Positions 25,734-34,816 of a stretch of 64,000 bases of DNA are shown in pieces. The translations under genes were made by a program, and so were the position numbers. The DNA comes from 13-2-20CM-66-19 sp963824395 (GTDB taxonomy: Bacteria; Pseudomonadota; Gammaproteobacteria; Steroidobacterales; Steroidobacteraceae), in the NCBI GenBank assembly GCA_963824395.1, contig CAWGPF010000001.1, positions 310,001 through 374,000 on the forward strand. The letters are read 5' to 3'. Under the pieces are notes generated by a model that did no database searches, was not told where the DNA came from, and saw only the letters and a list, made by a program, of their open reading frames with translations. The first letter of the stretch is position 1, and every line of letters begins with the position of its first letter.

Positions 25734-27812
25734 TCAGGTGTCCTCCGCGAGCGCAAGATCGATCAGTCCCTCGATCGGGTTCACGGCGGTGACCATGACG
25801 CGCACGTGGGATCCGGTGTGCAGGCGACGCCCGGAGCGCTTGCCGCGCCAGCCGTGGCCGCTGTCCTCCATGACGTAGTCATCGTCGCGCAGGTTGTCGA
25901 TGTGCAGCAGGCCATCCACGGCCACGTCCAGGATCTGCACGAAGCAGCCGAACTCGACCACGGTGGTGATGAGCCCCTGGAAGGTCTGCCCGATGCGCTC
26001 CTTTAAATAGGTGCACTTGAGGAAGTTCGAGACGTAGCGGTCGGCCTCATCGGCGCGCTTCTCCAGGCGCGACGTGCTCTCGCCGAGCGCCGTGAGAGCC
26101 GGCGTGTCGTAGCGCACCGCCGCCCCGCCCTGCGCACCGATCAGAGCCTTGAGCGTGCGGTGCACGACGAGGTCCGGATAGCGGCGGATCGGGGAGGTGA
26201 AATGCGCGTAGTGCGTGAGCGAGAGGCCGAAGTGCCCGATGTTGGCCGGCTGGTAGAGCGCCTGCGGCAGGGCACGCACCACGAGGGTCTCGATGAAGGC
26301 GCGCTCGGCGGCACTGGCCACGCGGGGCGCAATCGCCTGCAGGTCGCGCGTGGTCACGGTCTCGGGGAGGCGCGCCTCCATGCCGAGCGCGCGCAGCGTC
26401 GATGCCAGGCGCTCGAGCTTCTCGTCATCCGGGGTCGCGTGCACACGGTACAGGGTCGGCGCGTGCCCCTTCTCCAGCGCCTCGGCCACCGCCACATTGG
26501 CGAGGATCATGCACTCCTCGACCAGGCGGTGCGCCTCGTTGCGCGCGCGCATCTCGATGCCGCGTACCCGCTCGGCCTCATCGATGATGAACTCTGCCTC
26601 CGGGGCATCGAAATCAAGAGCGCCGCGCCGGGCCCGCGCCTTGTGCAGCGCACGGTAAACGTCCACCAGGAGGGTCAGCCTCGGGAACAGCGCCCCGAGC
26701 TGATCGCGGGCGGCGGGCCGCCCCTCAAAGAGCGCCTGGTAGGCGAGGCTATAGGTGAGCCTCGCCGCCGAGCGCATCACGGCCGGGTAGAAGCGTGCGC
26801 TCTTCAGGGCTCCGGCCTTGGTGATGATCATGTCGGCCGCAAAGCACAGCCGGTCGACGTGCGGGGCGAGCGAACACAGATGGTCCGAGAGGGCCGTCGG
26901 CAGCATCGGCAGCACGCGCGTCGGGAAGTACACCGAGGTCGCGCGCTCCTGGGCGCCGCTGTCGAGGGCGGTCCCCGGGCGTACGTAATGGCTGACGTCG
27001 GCGATCGCCACGATCAGGCGGTAGCCGGCCGGATGGCTTTCTGCGTATACAGCGTCATCGAAGTCGCGCGCGTCCTCACCATCGATGGTCACGAGCGGCA
27101 GGTCGCGCAGGTCCTCGCGCGCGCCCGCCTCGCGCGGATCCACGTGCGCCCCGAACGCCTGTGCTTCGCGCAAGGCGGCGGGCGTGAATTCACTGGGCAA
27201 GTCGAAGCGCGCGATGGCGGACTCGGTCGCGAGCTCCACCGGGCGGTCCGGGTCGAGACGCTTGACCACCACCGCCTGGGCGGCTGACGCAGAGCCGGCA
27301 TGGCGGGTGACGCGGGCGATCACCCAGTCCCCGGCCCGCGCGCCTTGAAGGTCCGCCGGCGCCACTGCGCAGCGCAGCTGCAGGCGCCGGTCGGCGGCGT
27401 TCACCCAGGCGTTACGGCCCTGGACCTCCACGGTGCCCAGATAGGCGCTCACCCCGCGCTCGAGCACCGACTCCACCGTGCCCGACCAGCGCTCATCGGC
27501 GGCGCGCGTGACCTTCACGCGCAGGCGGTCACCGTGCATCACGCCGCGCATCTCAGGCGGCGGCAGGAAGATGCTGTCCTTGAAGCCCTCGACGCGCAGG
27601 AAGCCGTACCCGGCGCGATTGGCACTCACCGTGCCCTCGACGAGGCCGCCGGAGCGCACGCCGGCAGCCGTATGAGCCTGCTCGTCCCGGCGGCCGCCCT
27701 TGGCGCGTGCGGGTGGCCGCGGCGCTGCCTTGTGACTGCCTGACTTTGAAGTCGACGCCGGCTTACCCGCACCGCGCCTGCCGCGGCCGTACTTGCCCCT
27801 AGCCCCCGTCAA
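25734..27812 (-). CDS. rnr: ribonuclease R
   Basis: 692 residues from a TTG at 27812 with GAGGG eight bases upstream. The longer open frame would run through the tRNA-Leu gene. A basic N-terminal tail precedes the cold-shock domain (VSANRAGYGFLRVEG, DSIFLPP). The catalytic RNB centre carries the Asp cluster of TIDGEDARDFDDAVYAE and SHYVRPGTALD, and a C-terminal S1 domain follows (FQGLITTVVEFGCFVQIL). RNase R is a 3'-5' exonuclease degrading structured RNA and defective rRNA. The usual Lys-rich C-terminal tail is short here. The start region overlaps the promoter of the divergent tRNA gene. Confidence 0.94.
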   Translation of the reverse strand: MTGARGKYGRGRRGAGKPASTSKSGSHKAAPRPPARAKGGRRDEQAHTAAGVRSGGLVEGTVSANRAGYGFLRVEGFKDSIFLPPPEMRGVMHGDRLRVKVTRAADERWSGTVESVLERGVSAYLGTVEVQGRNAWVNAADRRLQLRCAVAPADLQGARAGDWVIARVTRHAGSASAAQAVVVKRLDPDRPVELATESAIARFDLPSEFTPAALREAQAFGAHVDPREAGAREDLRDLPLVTIDGEDARDFDDAVYAESHPAGYRLIVAIADVSHYVRPGTALDSGAQERATSVYFPTRVLPMLPTALSDHLCSLAPHVDRLCFAADMIITKAGALKSARFYPAVMRSAARLTYSLAYQALFEGRPAARDQLGALFPRLTLLVDVYRALHKARARRGALDFDAPEAEFIIDEAERVRGIEMRARNEAHRLVEECMILANVAVAEALEKGHAPTLYRVHATPDDEKLERLASTLRALGMEARLPETVTTRDLQAIAPRVASAAERAFIETLVVRALPQALYQPANIGHFGLSLTHYAHFTSPIRRYPDLVVHRTLKALIGAQGGAAVRYDTPALTALGESTSRLEKRADEADRYVSNFLKCTYLKERIGQTFQGLITTVVEFGCFVQILDVAVDGLLHIDNLRDDDYVMEDSGHGWRGKRSGRRLHTGSHVRVMVTAVNPIEGLIDLALAEDT

Positions 27813-27841
27813 TTGACAGCCCTCGACCCCGTGCGTACATT
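27813..27841 (+). promoter_or_regulatory. sigma-70-type promoter of tRNA-Leu
   Basis: A perfect TTGACA at 27813-27818 and TACATT at 27836-27841 are separated by exactly 17 bases; transcription would start about 12 bases before the tRNA 5' end. The -35 box abuts the TTG start codon of the divergent rnr gene. Confidence 0.75.
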
Positions 27842-27859
27842 GCGCGGCCTTCCTCGCCC

Positions 27860-27944
<85 letters not shown>

Positions 27945-27990
27945 GTTTTTCTTTATATCTCAATACGTTATCACTCTATAGTCAGTGTAT

Positions 27991-28134
27991 TTCGAGCCTC
28001 ATCCACGCTCGAATTTGAACGCGAACTATAGAGGATTCGAGTGCGAGTAAGCAGGGAACTCGCGTTCGAACGTTCTGCCCTTCACTGGGCGCTCAAGTGA
28101 CACGACACGAAGACCGTCGGACTCTCAGTCCGAT
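27991..28134 (+). repeat. island left-end repeat, copy 1
   Basis: TTCGAGCC at 27991, GCGAACTATAG at 28021 and the hairpin TCGGACTCTCAGTCCGAT at 28117-28134 recur at nearly the same distances after the third att copy (35782, 35811, 35881), and the hairpin recurs exactly at 32504. No gene is visible in 27945-28130; this stretch is AT-richer than the chromosome to the left and looks like element-end DNA. Confidence 0.5.
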
Positions 28135-28390
28135 CACCGTCCTCGCTGATTCAGATGCCGCAGTGCGCCGCGGGCGTGGTGCAAAAGCGCGGAGCTTCTG
28201 CACTTACTGCCTATCAACACCGAAAGTGACGAAGGCTTTACACCATCCGCGTTTGTCACCACAAAATTAATTGTGAGCGTGTTGCCGTCCGTGGAAACGG
28301 TGCGCCGGATCCGGCCTATCGGCTTGCCAACTCGCTTCAAGGAGAACTCGGCGGTGTGGTATCGATCTGCATGAGGGTGGCGCCATCAAG
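28134..28390 (-). pseudogene. fragment of a secreted hypothetical protein (possible)
   Basis: One minus frame reads AEFSLKRVGKPIGRIRRTVS followed by TDGNTLTINFVVTNADG, which resembles the terminal repeats of small secreted bacterial proteins with RTVSADGKTLT-type motifs, as in the gene at 49065. The upstream coding part is in another frame and stops are close, so if real it is a decayed remnant. The similarity is by eye and weak. Confidence 0.3.
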
Positions 28391-28557
28391 CTCCAGATCG
28401 CGCTCGGCAATTCGGCCGGTCCGGATCAGCCGATACCTTGGTGTTGATGGATACCTTGGTTCAATAGCTTCGTCCTGGTGCTGGCGCGATAACCCTTGTC
28501 GTGCCACTAGCCCGAGTTCAGCTCGGACAAAGTTCGCTTTCAAAGGGGAAAACGGCG

Positions 28558-29370
28558 ATGACTGCAAAAGGAAAGATTTTAGTGCTGGTGTCGAGCGGGT
28601 ACGGGCTGCCTCTGCGAGATGACAAGGTGTACGCCGGCGCTGGCTATTACCTCAACGAATTGACGGTCCCGGTTCGCGCCCTGATGGAGGAGGGCTACGA
28701 AATCACCTTCGCCAACCCCAAGGGCAACACACCCCAACTGGACCTCCATTCCGCTGTGCCCGATTTTTTTGGTGGCAGTGAGACCAAGCTTCAGGACTAT
28801 TTCAAATTTCGCGACAGTCTGACCGGGCTCAGAAATCCCACCCGCATCTCGGATGTTGTGGCGTCGGGCCTGGATCAGTACGACGCAGTCTTCGTTCCCG
28901 GCGGCCACGGTCCGATGATTGATCTTCTCGACGACCCCGACGCTGGCAAAGTGATGCGCCACTTTCATGAAACATCCAAGCCTACGGCGGTGCTCTGCCA
29001 CGGCCCCATCTCGCTTCTCTCGGCACTTTCGAACTCGAAGGAATTTGTGGGTGCACTCGCGGCGAACGACCCCGTCGGAGCACGCGCCAAGGCCCAAGGC
29101 TGGGTCTATGCCGGATATAAGATGACCATCTTTTCCACAGCGGAAGAGCAGCAGCGGGAACCGCTCGAGATCCGGGGTAAGGTCCTCTTCTACCCCGATT
29201 TCGCCTTGAAAACAGCGGGCGGCGAGGTGAGTGTGCTCCCTCCATGGTCGAGCTACGTCATCCAAGATCGCGAATTGATTTCGGGTCAGAACCCGTTCTC
29301 TGATCAAGCGCTTCTGAAACTCCTTCAACAGGCGCTGGATGAGAGGAAGAAGTCGATCCGAGCGGCATAA
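28558..29370 (+). CDS. DJ-1/PfpI family (type 1 glutamine amidotransferase-like) protein
   Basis: 270 residues from the ATG at 28558, with AGGGG nine bases upstream. ILVLVSSGYGLPL opens the flavodoxin-like fold; DAVFVPGGHGPMIDL and TAVLCHGPISLL give the nucleophile elbow with Cys, as in DJ-1/PfpI chaperone/glyoxalase and ThiJ-like proteins. Likely a deglycase, glyoxalase III or stress-response hydrolase. It is the first gene in the island and is followed 51 bases later by a hydrolase on the same strand. Codon use is less GC-rich than the F420 block. Confidence 0.82.
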   Translation: MTAKGKILVLVSSGYGLPLRDDKVYAGAGYYLNELTVPVRALMEEGYEITFANPKGNTPQLDLHSAVPDFFGGSETKLQDYFKFRDSLTGLRNPTRISDVVASGLDQYDAVFVPGGHGPMIDLLDDPDAGKVMRHFHETSKPTAVLCHGPISLLSALSNSKEFVGALAANDPVGARAKAQGWVYAGYKMTIFSTAEEQQREPLEIRGKVLFYPDFALKTAGGEVSVLPPWSSYVIQDRELISGQNPFSDQALLKLLQQALDERKKSIRAA

Positions 29371-29421
29371 GAGGGACTGGTCGTGCCTTCTGGTGTCGCG
29401 TCCGCAGGGGTCAAGCATCCA

Positions 29422-30303
29422 ATGTCGTATCGAACCGTAGAGATCGACGGCTTGTCGATCTTCTATCGAGAGGCTGGGAGGAAGGACGCACCGGCACTGC
29501 TTTTGTTGCACGGACTTCCTTCGTCATCGCGAATGTTCGAGCCGCTCTTTGCAAGGCTATGCGGTCACTACCATCTGATAGCGCCGGATTACCCCGGTTT
29601 CGGCCACAGTGACTGGCCGGATGCGAAGGACTTTGCATACACGTTCGACCGATGCGCCGAGGTCATGAATCACTTCAGCGAGGCGCTCGGGCTCCCTCGC
29701 TACACGCTGTACATGCAGGATTACGGTGGTCCGGTCGGCTTTCGGATGGCACTCGCACATCCAGAGCGGGTCGAGGCTCTTATTGTTCAAGACGCTGTCG
29801 CCCACAACGAGGGGTTGGGAGCCAATTGGAAGACGCGGCGCGCCTTCTGGCGTGATCGCGCCTCCAATGAAAGCGCGCTGCGCAGGGATCTCTTGTCGCT
29901 CGAAGCTGCGCGCGCGCGTCACGTGGGAAACGACCCTGATATCGAACGCCACGATCCAGACCTCTGGACCGACGAGTTCTATTTTCTGAACAGACCCGGT
30001 CAGGCTGAGATCCAAAGCGATCTCTTCTACGACTACCAGACCAACGTCGGCCTATATCCGAAGTGGCAGAATTGGATGCGCGAAAGGCAACCACCCCTAC
30101 TCGTAATCTGGGGAAAATACGAAACGTCTTTCGACCCGAGCGAGCCGGAAAGCTATCGCAAAGATGTCCCGAACGCCGAGGTCCATATTGTTGACGGCGG
30201 TCACTTTGCCCTGGACACGGCCGCCGATGAGATAGCCTCCCTAGTGACGGATTTCATGCGTTCCTCGCATTCGCAGGCAACGGCTCCGGGCGCCCACGCC
30301 TAA
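29422..30303 (+). CDS. alpha/beta hydrolase (haloalkane dehalogenase-like)
   Basis: 293 residues from the ATG at 29422 (MSYRTVEIDG); a GTG 13 codons earlier is less likely. HGLPSSSRMFEPL is the oxyanion segment, APDYPGFGHSDWP follows, MQDYGGPVGFRMA is the nucleophile elbow with Asp, and the His lies in VDGGHFALD. The MQD(Y/W)GGP elbow is characteristic of the haloalkane dehalogenase/epoxide hydrolase group. Probably co-transcribed with the DJ-1 gene. Substrate unknown. Confidence 0.82.
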   Translation: MSYRTVEIDGLSIFYREAGRKDAPALLLLHGLPSSSRMFEPLFARLCGHYHLIAPDYPGFGHSDWPDAKDFAYTFDRCAEVMNHFSEALGLPRYTLYMQDYGGPVGFRMALAHPERVEALIVQDAVAHNEGLGANWKTRRAFWRDRASNESALRRDLLSLEAARARHVGNDPDIERHDPDLWTDEFYFLNRPGQAEIQSDLFYDYQTNVGLYPKWQNWMRERQPPLLVIWGKYETSFDPSEPESYRKDVPNAEVHIVDGGHFALDTAADEIASLVTDFMRSSHSQATAPGAHA

Positions 30304-30465
30304 TTAGGACGCCTTGGGGCGCGCACCGACTGAGGTCTGCTTCCCCATTTCTGCAGGCGTCGGGAACCCCACTTTCTTGCAGAACGCTGCGAAGCGCGGA
30401 TCGCCCTTGTAGCGGAGAATGAAGGGGTCGTAGAGGAGGTTCTGGATGCCCGCGTCCCGGGCCAC
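30304..30465 (-). pseudogene. C-terminal remnant of a TolB/TPR-type regulatory protein
   Basis: The frame from a GTG at 30465 gives 53 codons including DPFILRYKGDPRFAAFCKKV, the usual last lines of adenylate-cyclase-like TolB-TPR proteins, compare DPLMDPLRKEPRFQAIE at the end of the TIR protein at 32741. Everything N-terminal is missing. It stops next to the hydrolase stop on the other strand, so a larger gene was cut off here, consistent with island rearrangement. Confidence 0.65.
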
Positions 30466-30498
30466 GGGATCTACTCTCTACGACTATTTTATGGGCGA

Positions 30499-30993
30499 GT
30501 GAATGAGGAACTCTCACTGAATCCGCCCACAAAGCGTGCTCACGTTGCGCAGGGACCGCTTTTAGCTCGGGCGTCGTACAGCGCGTACGTTGCTCTCTGG
30601 GCCGCCTGGTTCATCCTCGCGCTGATTAATATAGCTCTATACCTCAAGAATCGACCACCAGGCGTTGGGACGACGATTATCATTCTTCTTCTTGTCGGGG
30701 TTGGGTGGATAACGTGGTTGCGCGGCTTTAGAATTGCCATCAGTGATGAGCGCCTCGCATATCGCGACGGACTCTACAAATCCATCACCATTCCTCTTGA
30801 CGAAGTATGCAACGCAAAGATGGGATGGACCGAGTGGCAAATACTTACCCGAATCTTAAAGGTTCCACGCCTGCTTGTTACCTACGGCGCAAACGATGAA
30901 GTCTTGGCCATCAACGCGAAGCCCTTTCATAGAAAAGATATAAAGCGAGCACTCGAATTACTACATGTGGAAACGTCAGTCGACACAGACTGA
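30499..30993 (+). CDS. hypothetical membrane protein with two transmembrane segments
   Basis: 164 residues from a GTG. Two hydrophobic segments (about residues 28-47 and 57-75, IIILLLVGVGWITWL) are followed by a soluble part with FRIAISDERLAYRDGLYKSITIPLDEV. That pattern resembles bacterial PH-domain/YdbS-type membrane proteins, but I cannot assign a family firmly. Not part of an evident operon. Confidence 0.55.
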   Translation: MNEELSLNPPTKRAHVAQGPLLARASYSAYVALWAAWFILALINIALYLKNRPPGVGTTIIILLLVGVGWITWLRGFRIAISDERLAYRDGLYKSITIPLDEVCNAKMGWTEWQILTRILKVPRLLVTYGANDEVLAINAKPFHRKDIKRALELLHVETSVDTD

Positions 30994-31041
30994 CCCGGAC
31001 TTTGAACATGCGTTTCTGGTACCCGCGCCGCGTTGAAGCAG

Positions 31042-31227
31042 ATGACCACCGCCCGCGATAGCCATCCCTCATTGCAGGAACGACTCCACGCTATGGGCGG
31101 CACACCCGAGGTTGCTGTCCCCGCACCCGGGCAGGCTGCGGACTTGCTTCTGCGTCCAGCGCTTCTGCGGCTGGTATTTGCGTTTGACAAGCAGTGGCAT
31201 GAGCACTGTTGGCAAGAACACGAGTGA
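31042..31227 (+). CDS. small hypothetical ORF
   Basis: 61 codons from ATG 31042 (MTTARDSHPSLQERL). No recognised domain, no strong ribosome binding site, and an equally long antisense frame exists. The rest of 30994-31328 holds nothing else I can identify, apart from a short GCCGGC-AAGC-GCCGGC inverted repeat near 31300. Confidence 0.25.
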   Translation: MTTARDSHPSLQERLHAMGGTPEVAVPAPGQAADLLLRPALLRLVFAFDKQWHEHCWQEHE

Positions 31228-31328
31228 CGGAAACAGGTCAAACAAGAGGTCTTCGCGCCGACGCCGCCGCGTTGAGATTGCGGGGAACCGATAGCTCTAG
31301 GCCGGCAAGCGCCGGCTTGAGTGAATGG

Positions 31329-31634
31329 TCAGGGCTCTGAATCGTCCGAATAACCCGCTTCGAGCTGATGTCGGATGGCTAGTATCAATATGATTTCTTC
31401 CTTGGGCAGCCACCGGTACTTGGCTACGTAACCGTACCTGCCTCGGGACAAGACAAGTTCACGGCGGCCTTCTTCGGCGGGCCTGCCCAGTGAAGGATGA
31501 TCGGCGAGGAGTTCGAGTGCTCGACGCACGCTCATCAATTGCGTCCGCGCTCGTCGTGGATTGTTGGCAGCAATAAAGTCGAACAGCCGCCCTAAATCTG
31601 CGAACGCCCGCTCAGTTACTTCGACGCGCGCCAA
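31329..31634 (-). CDS. RelE/ParE-family toxin
   Basis: 101 residues. VEVTERAFADLGRLFDFIAANN and RALELLADHPSLGRPAEEGRREL are the classic ParE/RelE beginning and middle; GYVAKYRW and IILILAIRHQLEAGY form the last strands. Members either cleave mRNA at the ribosome or poison gyrase. The 5' end overlaps the antitoxin gene by 19 bases, so the pair is translationally coupled. Confidence 0.85.
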   Translation of the reverse strand: MARVEVTERAFADLGRLFDFIAANNPRRARTQLMSVRRALELLADHPSLGRPAEEGRRELVLSRGRYGYVAKYRWLPKEEIILILAIRHQLEAGYSDDSEP

Positions 31635-31906
31635 GAGCGGGCTCGAGGACGCCGTGGTTTGCGACCCTTGAGCTTCGCCTCAAGGTAGTCGAAAGCCTCT
31701 GCAATTCCGATCGCTTTGCCACTGGCCATCGCCTCCGCCTCGGCGCTTGCAGAATCTGCGGCGAACCTCTCGCGCAACTCCAGGCGCTCCGCCTCCCGCG
31801 CCAGAGCGTCGACCATGAATGCATGGGGCGTCTTACGCGCGCTAGCGGCCAGCAACTCTATCCGTCGCTTGAGCGCATCGGGGAGCTTTAGACTGGTTGC
31901 GGCCAT
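31616..31906 (-). CDS. ribbon-helix-helix antitoxin
   Basis: 96 residues from ATG 31906 (MAATSLKLPDALKRRIELLA), preceded by GGTGA. The N-terminal MAATSLKLPDAL is the RHH DNA-binding strand; the rest is helical and would wrap the toxin. It should repress its own promoter. A start 16 codons upstream is possible. It and the RelE/ParE toxin form a type II toxin-antitoxin module inside island DNA. Confidence 0.82.
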   Translation of the reverse strand: MAATSLKLPDALKRRIELLAASARKTPHAFMVDALAREAERLELRERFAADSASAEAEAMASGKAIGIAEAFDYLEAKLKGRKPRRPRARSWRASK

Positions 31907-32056
31907 GACTTGATCACCGTGGCTCCGGTAGTCAGAATTTACTACCGCGCTCAAAGTCGATCAAGTAATTAGGCAGCGGTGCGCAAGGCTCGGGCTCTTA
32001 CCCACCACGACCCCGACAGAAACCAATCCCAAGGCTGCATCAAACAGGGGGTGGTT

Positions 32057-32145
32057 TAGCGGGTAAAGTCAGTCGGAACGTCCGTAAGCCATTGACTCTA
32101 CTGGGTAACTTTGTATGGTTCGCGCGTCCTCTCCCGGGCACCAGT
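32057..32145 (+). repeat. att-like site, copy 2 (TAGCGGGTAA plus tRNA-Leu 3' end)
   Basis: TAGCGGGTAA at 32057-32066, then about 60 bases, then GTCCTCTCCCGGGCACCAGT at 32126-32145, identical over 20 bases to the end of tRNA-Leu. The rest of the tRNA is absent, so this is not a functional gene. The same layout, with similar spacing, is seen at 35651-35736. The stretch 31907-32740 contains no convincing gene. Confidence 0.65.
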
Positions 32146-32251
32146 CTTATTTTCCTCATATTCTCCGATTGAAGGGCTTGATGAGATCGCCGCCTAGGGC
32201 GCCGATCAGTGTGACGGACGCCTGCGGACTCCCGGACTCGAACCTCGTGAA

Positions 32252-32427
32252 TTACCCGCACGCGGGTCTACCTAGTTCGGAGACCCTGTATAAACGCGCA
32301 TACAAAATTGCCTTCAGAGAGACGCGTGTTTGGCCTTCGAATGAAGTTTGTGTGGCTCAAGGGGTCAGTGCACCGGACTCAAACCTGCAGGACTCGAACT
32401 TTAAATTACCCCCTAAGTTACCCGCTA
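32252..32427 (+). repeat. inverted copies of the TTACCCGC motif
   Basis: TTACCCGC at 32252-32259 and TTACCCGCTA at 32418-32427 are reverse complements of the TAGCGGGTAA seen at 27901, 32057 and 35651; a further TTACCCGCTA is at 35591. Such repeats flanking att cores are what arm-type integrase sites look like; binding is not shown. Confidence 0.45.
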
Positions 32428-32503
32428 CGAGGGTCACGCTAGGCGCGCCCGGGAGTGCGGCCTCCGTGAGAGCGCGAACTCACGATTCAGGAAGCAAGGG
32501 ACA

Positions 32504-32521
32504 TCGGACTCTCAGTCCGAT
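32504..32521 (+). repeat. hairpin repeat TCGGACTCTCAGTCCGAT, copy 2
   Basis: Exact copy of 28117-28134. Arms TCGGACT/AGTCCGA can pair around a short loop. A degenerate copy lies at 35881. Each is found after an att-like core. Confidence 0.5.
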
Positions 32522-32740
32522 GGTCTGCCTCCTCCACTACGAAAGTGGCCGCCCAACAACTGGCCCGTTGGCGCGAGCATCAGCGACGGAGATCGCCCTT
32601 GAAGCGATAAGCGCTCGTCAACGCGCAGAATGACTCGTGCCGGCCAAAAGCCGCCAGTTGATGTCAGTTCTCAAGTCTCTGGACAGCGGACGCTCGAATG
32701 ACTCCAATTTGATCGTGCACAGAGCGAGCGAGTTCGTGGC

Positions 32741-34735
32741 TCAGTTCGGAAATTTCAATTCCCGCTCTATTGCCTGGAAGCGCGGCTCCTTGCGTAAGGG
32801 GTCCATTAGCGGGTCGGTCTTCAGAAACTCCAGGCCCGGATCCCGCCGCCGCAACGCCGTCTCGAGCCATTCAAGCGACTTCGCCCGATTGCCCCACTGC
32901 GCATAGATCGCGGCGTACTGGTAGGCCGCGGCATCGCCCAGTGCTGCCCTCAGTTTCGCAAGTGCGGCTTCCGCATCCGCGTGTCGGCCGAGCTTGTCAT
33001 AGACCACCGCCAAGCACTGTTGACTGTGCCAGTAGTCCGGCTTCCTTTCGCATGAGGTTCGCGCGCTCGCAAGATCCCCGAGCCCGTAGTAAGCGAGGCC
33101 GCGCTCCCCGTAGGTCGTCCTGAAATCGGGGGCAAGACTGATAACCTCCGCGAAAGCTGCAACAGCCTCCGGATAGCGGCGGGCCAGATAGAGCGCCCGG
33201 CCGAGTACGGTATGGCTTTGGCGATCTAGCGGGTCGAGCACGACCGACCGGCGAGTGGACGCCACGCCCGTATCGAAGTGTCCCATCCGGGCAGCAAACT
33301 GACCGCTGCTGCGTAAGACTTCTGCATTACCCGGCGCGAGCCTGAGGGCCCGATCGTAGGCTTCACCGGCCTGAGTGAAGTCGAGGGTTCCTTCTTCCGC
33401 AACGAAGGCTGCTGCGAGGTGAGCATGAGCCAGATCCGGCGCGAGCGATAGCGCCTGGCGCGCGTCCGCCTGAGCCCTGTCGAAGCCCTCACGCGCCGCC
33501 GCTTCGGTCTGGGCCTGCGCGGCGACATCGGAAAACGCGATCGACCGACTTGCGAACGCGAGGGCGTAGTGCGGATCGAGACGAATCGCTTCCGTGTACG
33601 CGGCAATGGCGGCCGGGACGTCCTTGGCGTCGCGTCTCGAGCCAAAAGCCTTGGCCCCGTGCAGATATGCATCGAAGGCCGCCGGATCGCGCGTCCCGCC
33701 GAGCTCGACTTTGGCCGCGACATCCTCGAGCAGTGTGACTTTTAGAGCGCCAGCAACAGAGGTGGCAATCTCGGTCTGAAGTTTCAGCAGATCGCCCAAG
33801 TCCCGATCATAGGTCTTCGACCACAGGTGAAAGCCCGTGACTGCATTGATCAACTGGGCGCTGATTCGGATGGTGTTCGAGGAGCGCCGCACACTCCCTT
33901 CTAGGACTGCGCCCACGTTGAGTTTTCGCGCGATCGTGCCGATGTCGGTGTTCGTCCCCTTGAATGAGAACGCCGAGGTGCGGGCGGCGACCTGCAACTC
34001 GTTGATCTCCGCCAGCGAGTTGAGGAGTTCTTCCGAGAGCCCGTCGGAGAAGTACTCCTGCTCCTTGTCCCCACTCAGGTTCACGAACGGCAGGACCGCG
34101 ACTGAGTGCGGCGGAGGGGCGAAGGCGGCGGCGGGGGACGGCGGGGGAGGCTTTGAGATCCAGACCTTGTCAGCAACCAAATACGCGAGTGCCGCGAAGA
34201 TGGCAACGACCCCGAGCAACATCGCTTTTGACTGCCAGGTGGGGCGGACCGCCTCCCGAGTCACCGCTGAAGCACCATACACTGCGCCCATCGGTGACAG
34301 CCCCTGGGACAGCAGGCGCTTGATCCGCTCGACGAATGCCGGAGGTGTTTCCCCTCCCGGCAGGGACGTCCACTGAACCGCCTTGAAAGCTTCGGGCACA
34401 AAGGCTTCCCGGTCGCGGGTGCCGTCAATCACGACCGGCACGAGAAAGGGCTTCTGTTGTGCCATGTGATGAGTGCGTTCGATAGCGAGATTCCACTCGT
34501 GCCGAAAGTAGCCCTCGAGCCGCTCCTGGGTGTGCTGGGAGACAATCGGAATGAACAAGGCACAGTCACGGATCTCCTGCCGGATCTTCTGATCCCAAGC
34601 GTCTCCGCCCCGCAGCTCGCTCTGATCGAACCAGACTTGAATGCCGGCGCCGCACAAGGCGTCGCACAGGCGCTTAGCCGCCTTGGCATCCTGGGAGGCG
34701 TAGCTGAGAAACACGACGTGCAATGGCTCAGTCAC
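32741..34735 (-). CDS. TIR-transmembrane-TolB-TPR protein
   Basis: 664 residues. Residues 4-140 form a TIR domain (VVFLSYASQDAKAAKRL, WFDQSELRGGDAWDQKI, FIPIVSQHTQERL, with Glu80 in YFRHEW a candidate NADase residue). A transmembrane helix at about 171-188 is followed by a proline-rich stretch, a TolB-like domain (SVAVLPFVNLSGDKEQEYFSD to about residue 340) and TPR repeats to the C terminus. In relatives a CadC winged helix or adenylate cyclase domain usually replaces the TIR. It could be a membrane-anchored signalling or defence protein whose TPR part senses a partner. It lies downstream of a HigBA-type module on the same strand (81 bases), within tRNA-linked DNA. Confidence 0.85.
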   Translation of the reverse strand: MTEPLHVVFLSYASQDAKAAKRLCDALCGAGIQVWFDQSELRGGDAWDQKIRQEIRDCALFIPIVSQHTQERLEGYFRHEWNLAIERTHHMAQQKPFLVPVVIDGTRDREAFVPEAFKAVQWTSLPGGETPPAFVERIKRLLSQGLSPMGAVYGASAVTREAVRPTWQSKAMLLGVVAIFAALAYLVADKVWISKPPPPSPAAAFAPPPHSVAVLPFVNLSGDKEQEYFSDGLSEELLNSLAEINELQVAARTSAFSFKGTNTDIGTIARKLNVGAVLEGSVRRSSNTIRISAQLINAVTGFHLWSKTYDRDLGDLLKLQTEIATSVAGALKVTLLEDVAAKVELGGTRDPAAFDAYLHGAKAFGSRRDAKDVPAAIAAYTEAIRLDPHYALAFASRSIAFSDVAAQAQTEAAAREGFDRAQADARQALSLAPDLAHAHLAAAFVAEEGTLDFTQAGEAYDRALRLAPGNAEVLRSSGQFAARMGHFDTGVASTRRSVVLDPLDRQSHTVLGRALYLARRYPEAVAAFAEVISLAPDFRTTYGERGLAYYGLGDLASARTSCERKPDYWHSQQCLAVVYDKLGRHADAEAALAKLRAALGDAAAYQYAAIYAQWGNRAKSLEWLETALRRRDPGLEFLKTDPLMDPLRKEPRFQAIERELKFPN

Positions 34736-34816
34736 ATCGAGACCGCCCTGACAGGTTGCAGGAGGTCCCGTCGTCGCCTCCGTAGGGTGGAAGCTTAGCC
34801 CAACTGACTCAGGGGA

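Noticed and set aside
28117..28134. hairpin as remnant of a tRNA anticodon arm
   Set aside because: On the reverse strand the stem with a GAG-type loop is suggestive, but no D arm, acceptor or T arm could be placed around any of the copies.
32126..32145. second tRNA gene
   Set aside because: Only the 3' arm is present; D and anticodon arms cannot be formed, so this is an att copy.
32115..32633. 172-codon plus frame next to the second att copy
   Set aside because: It consists mostly of att-related repeats and has no coding signals or known domain.
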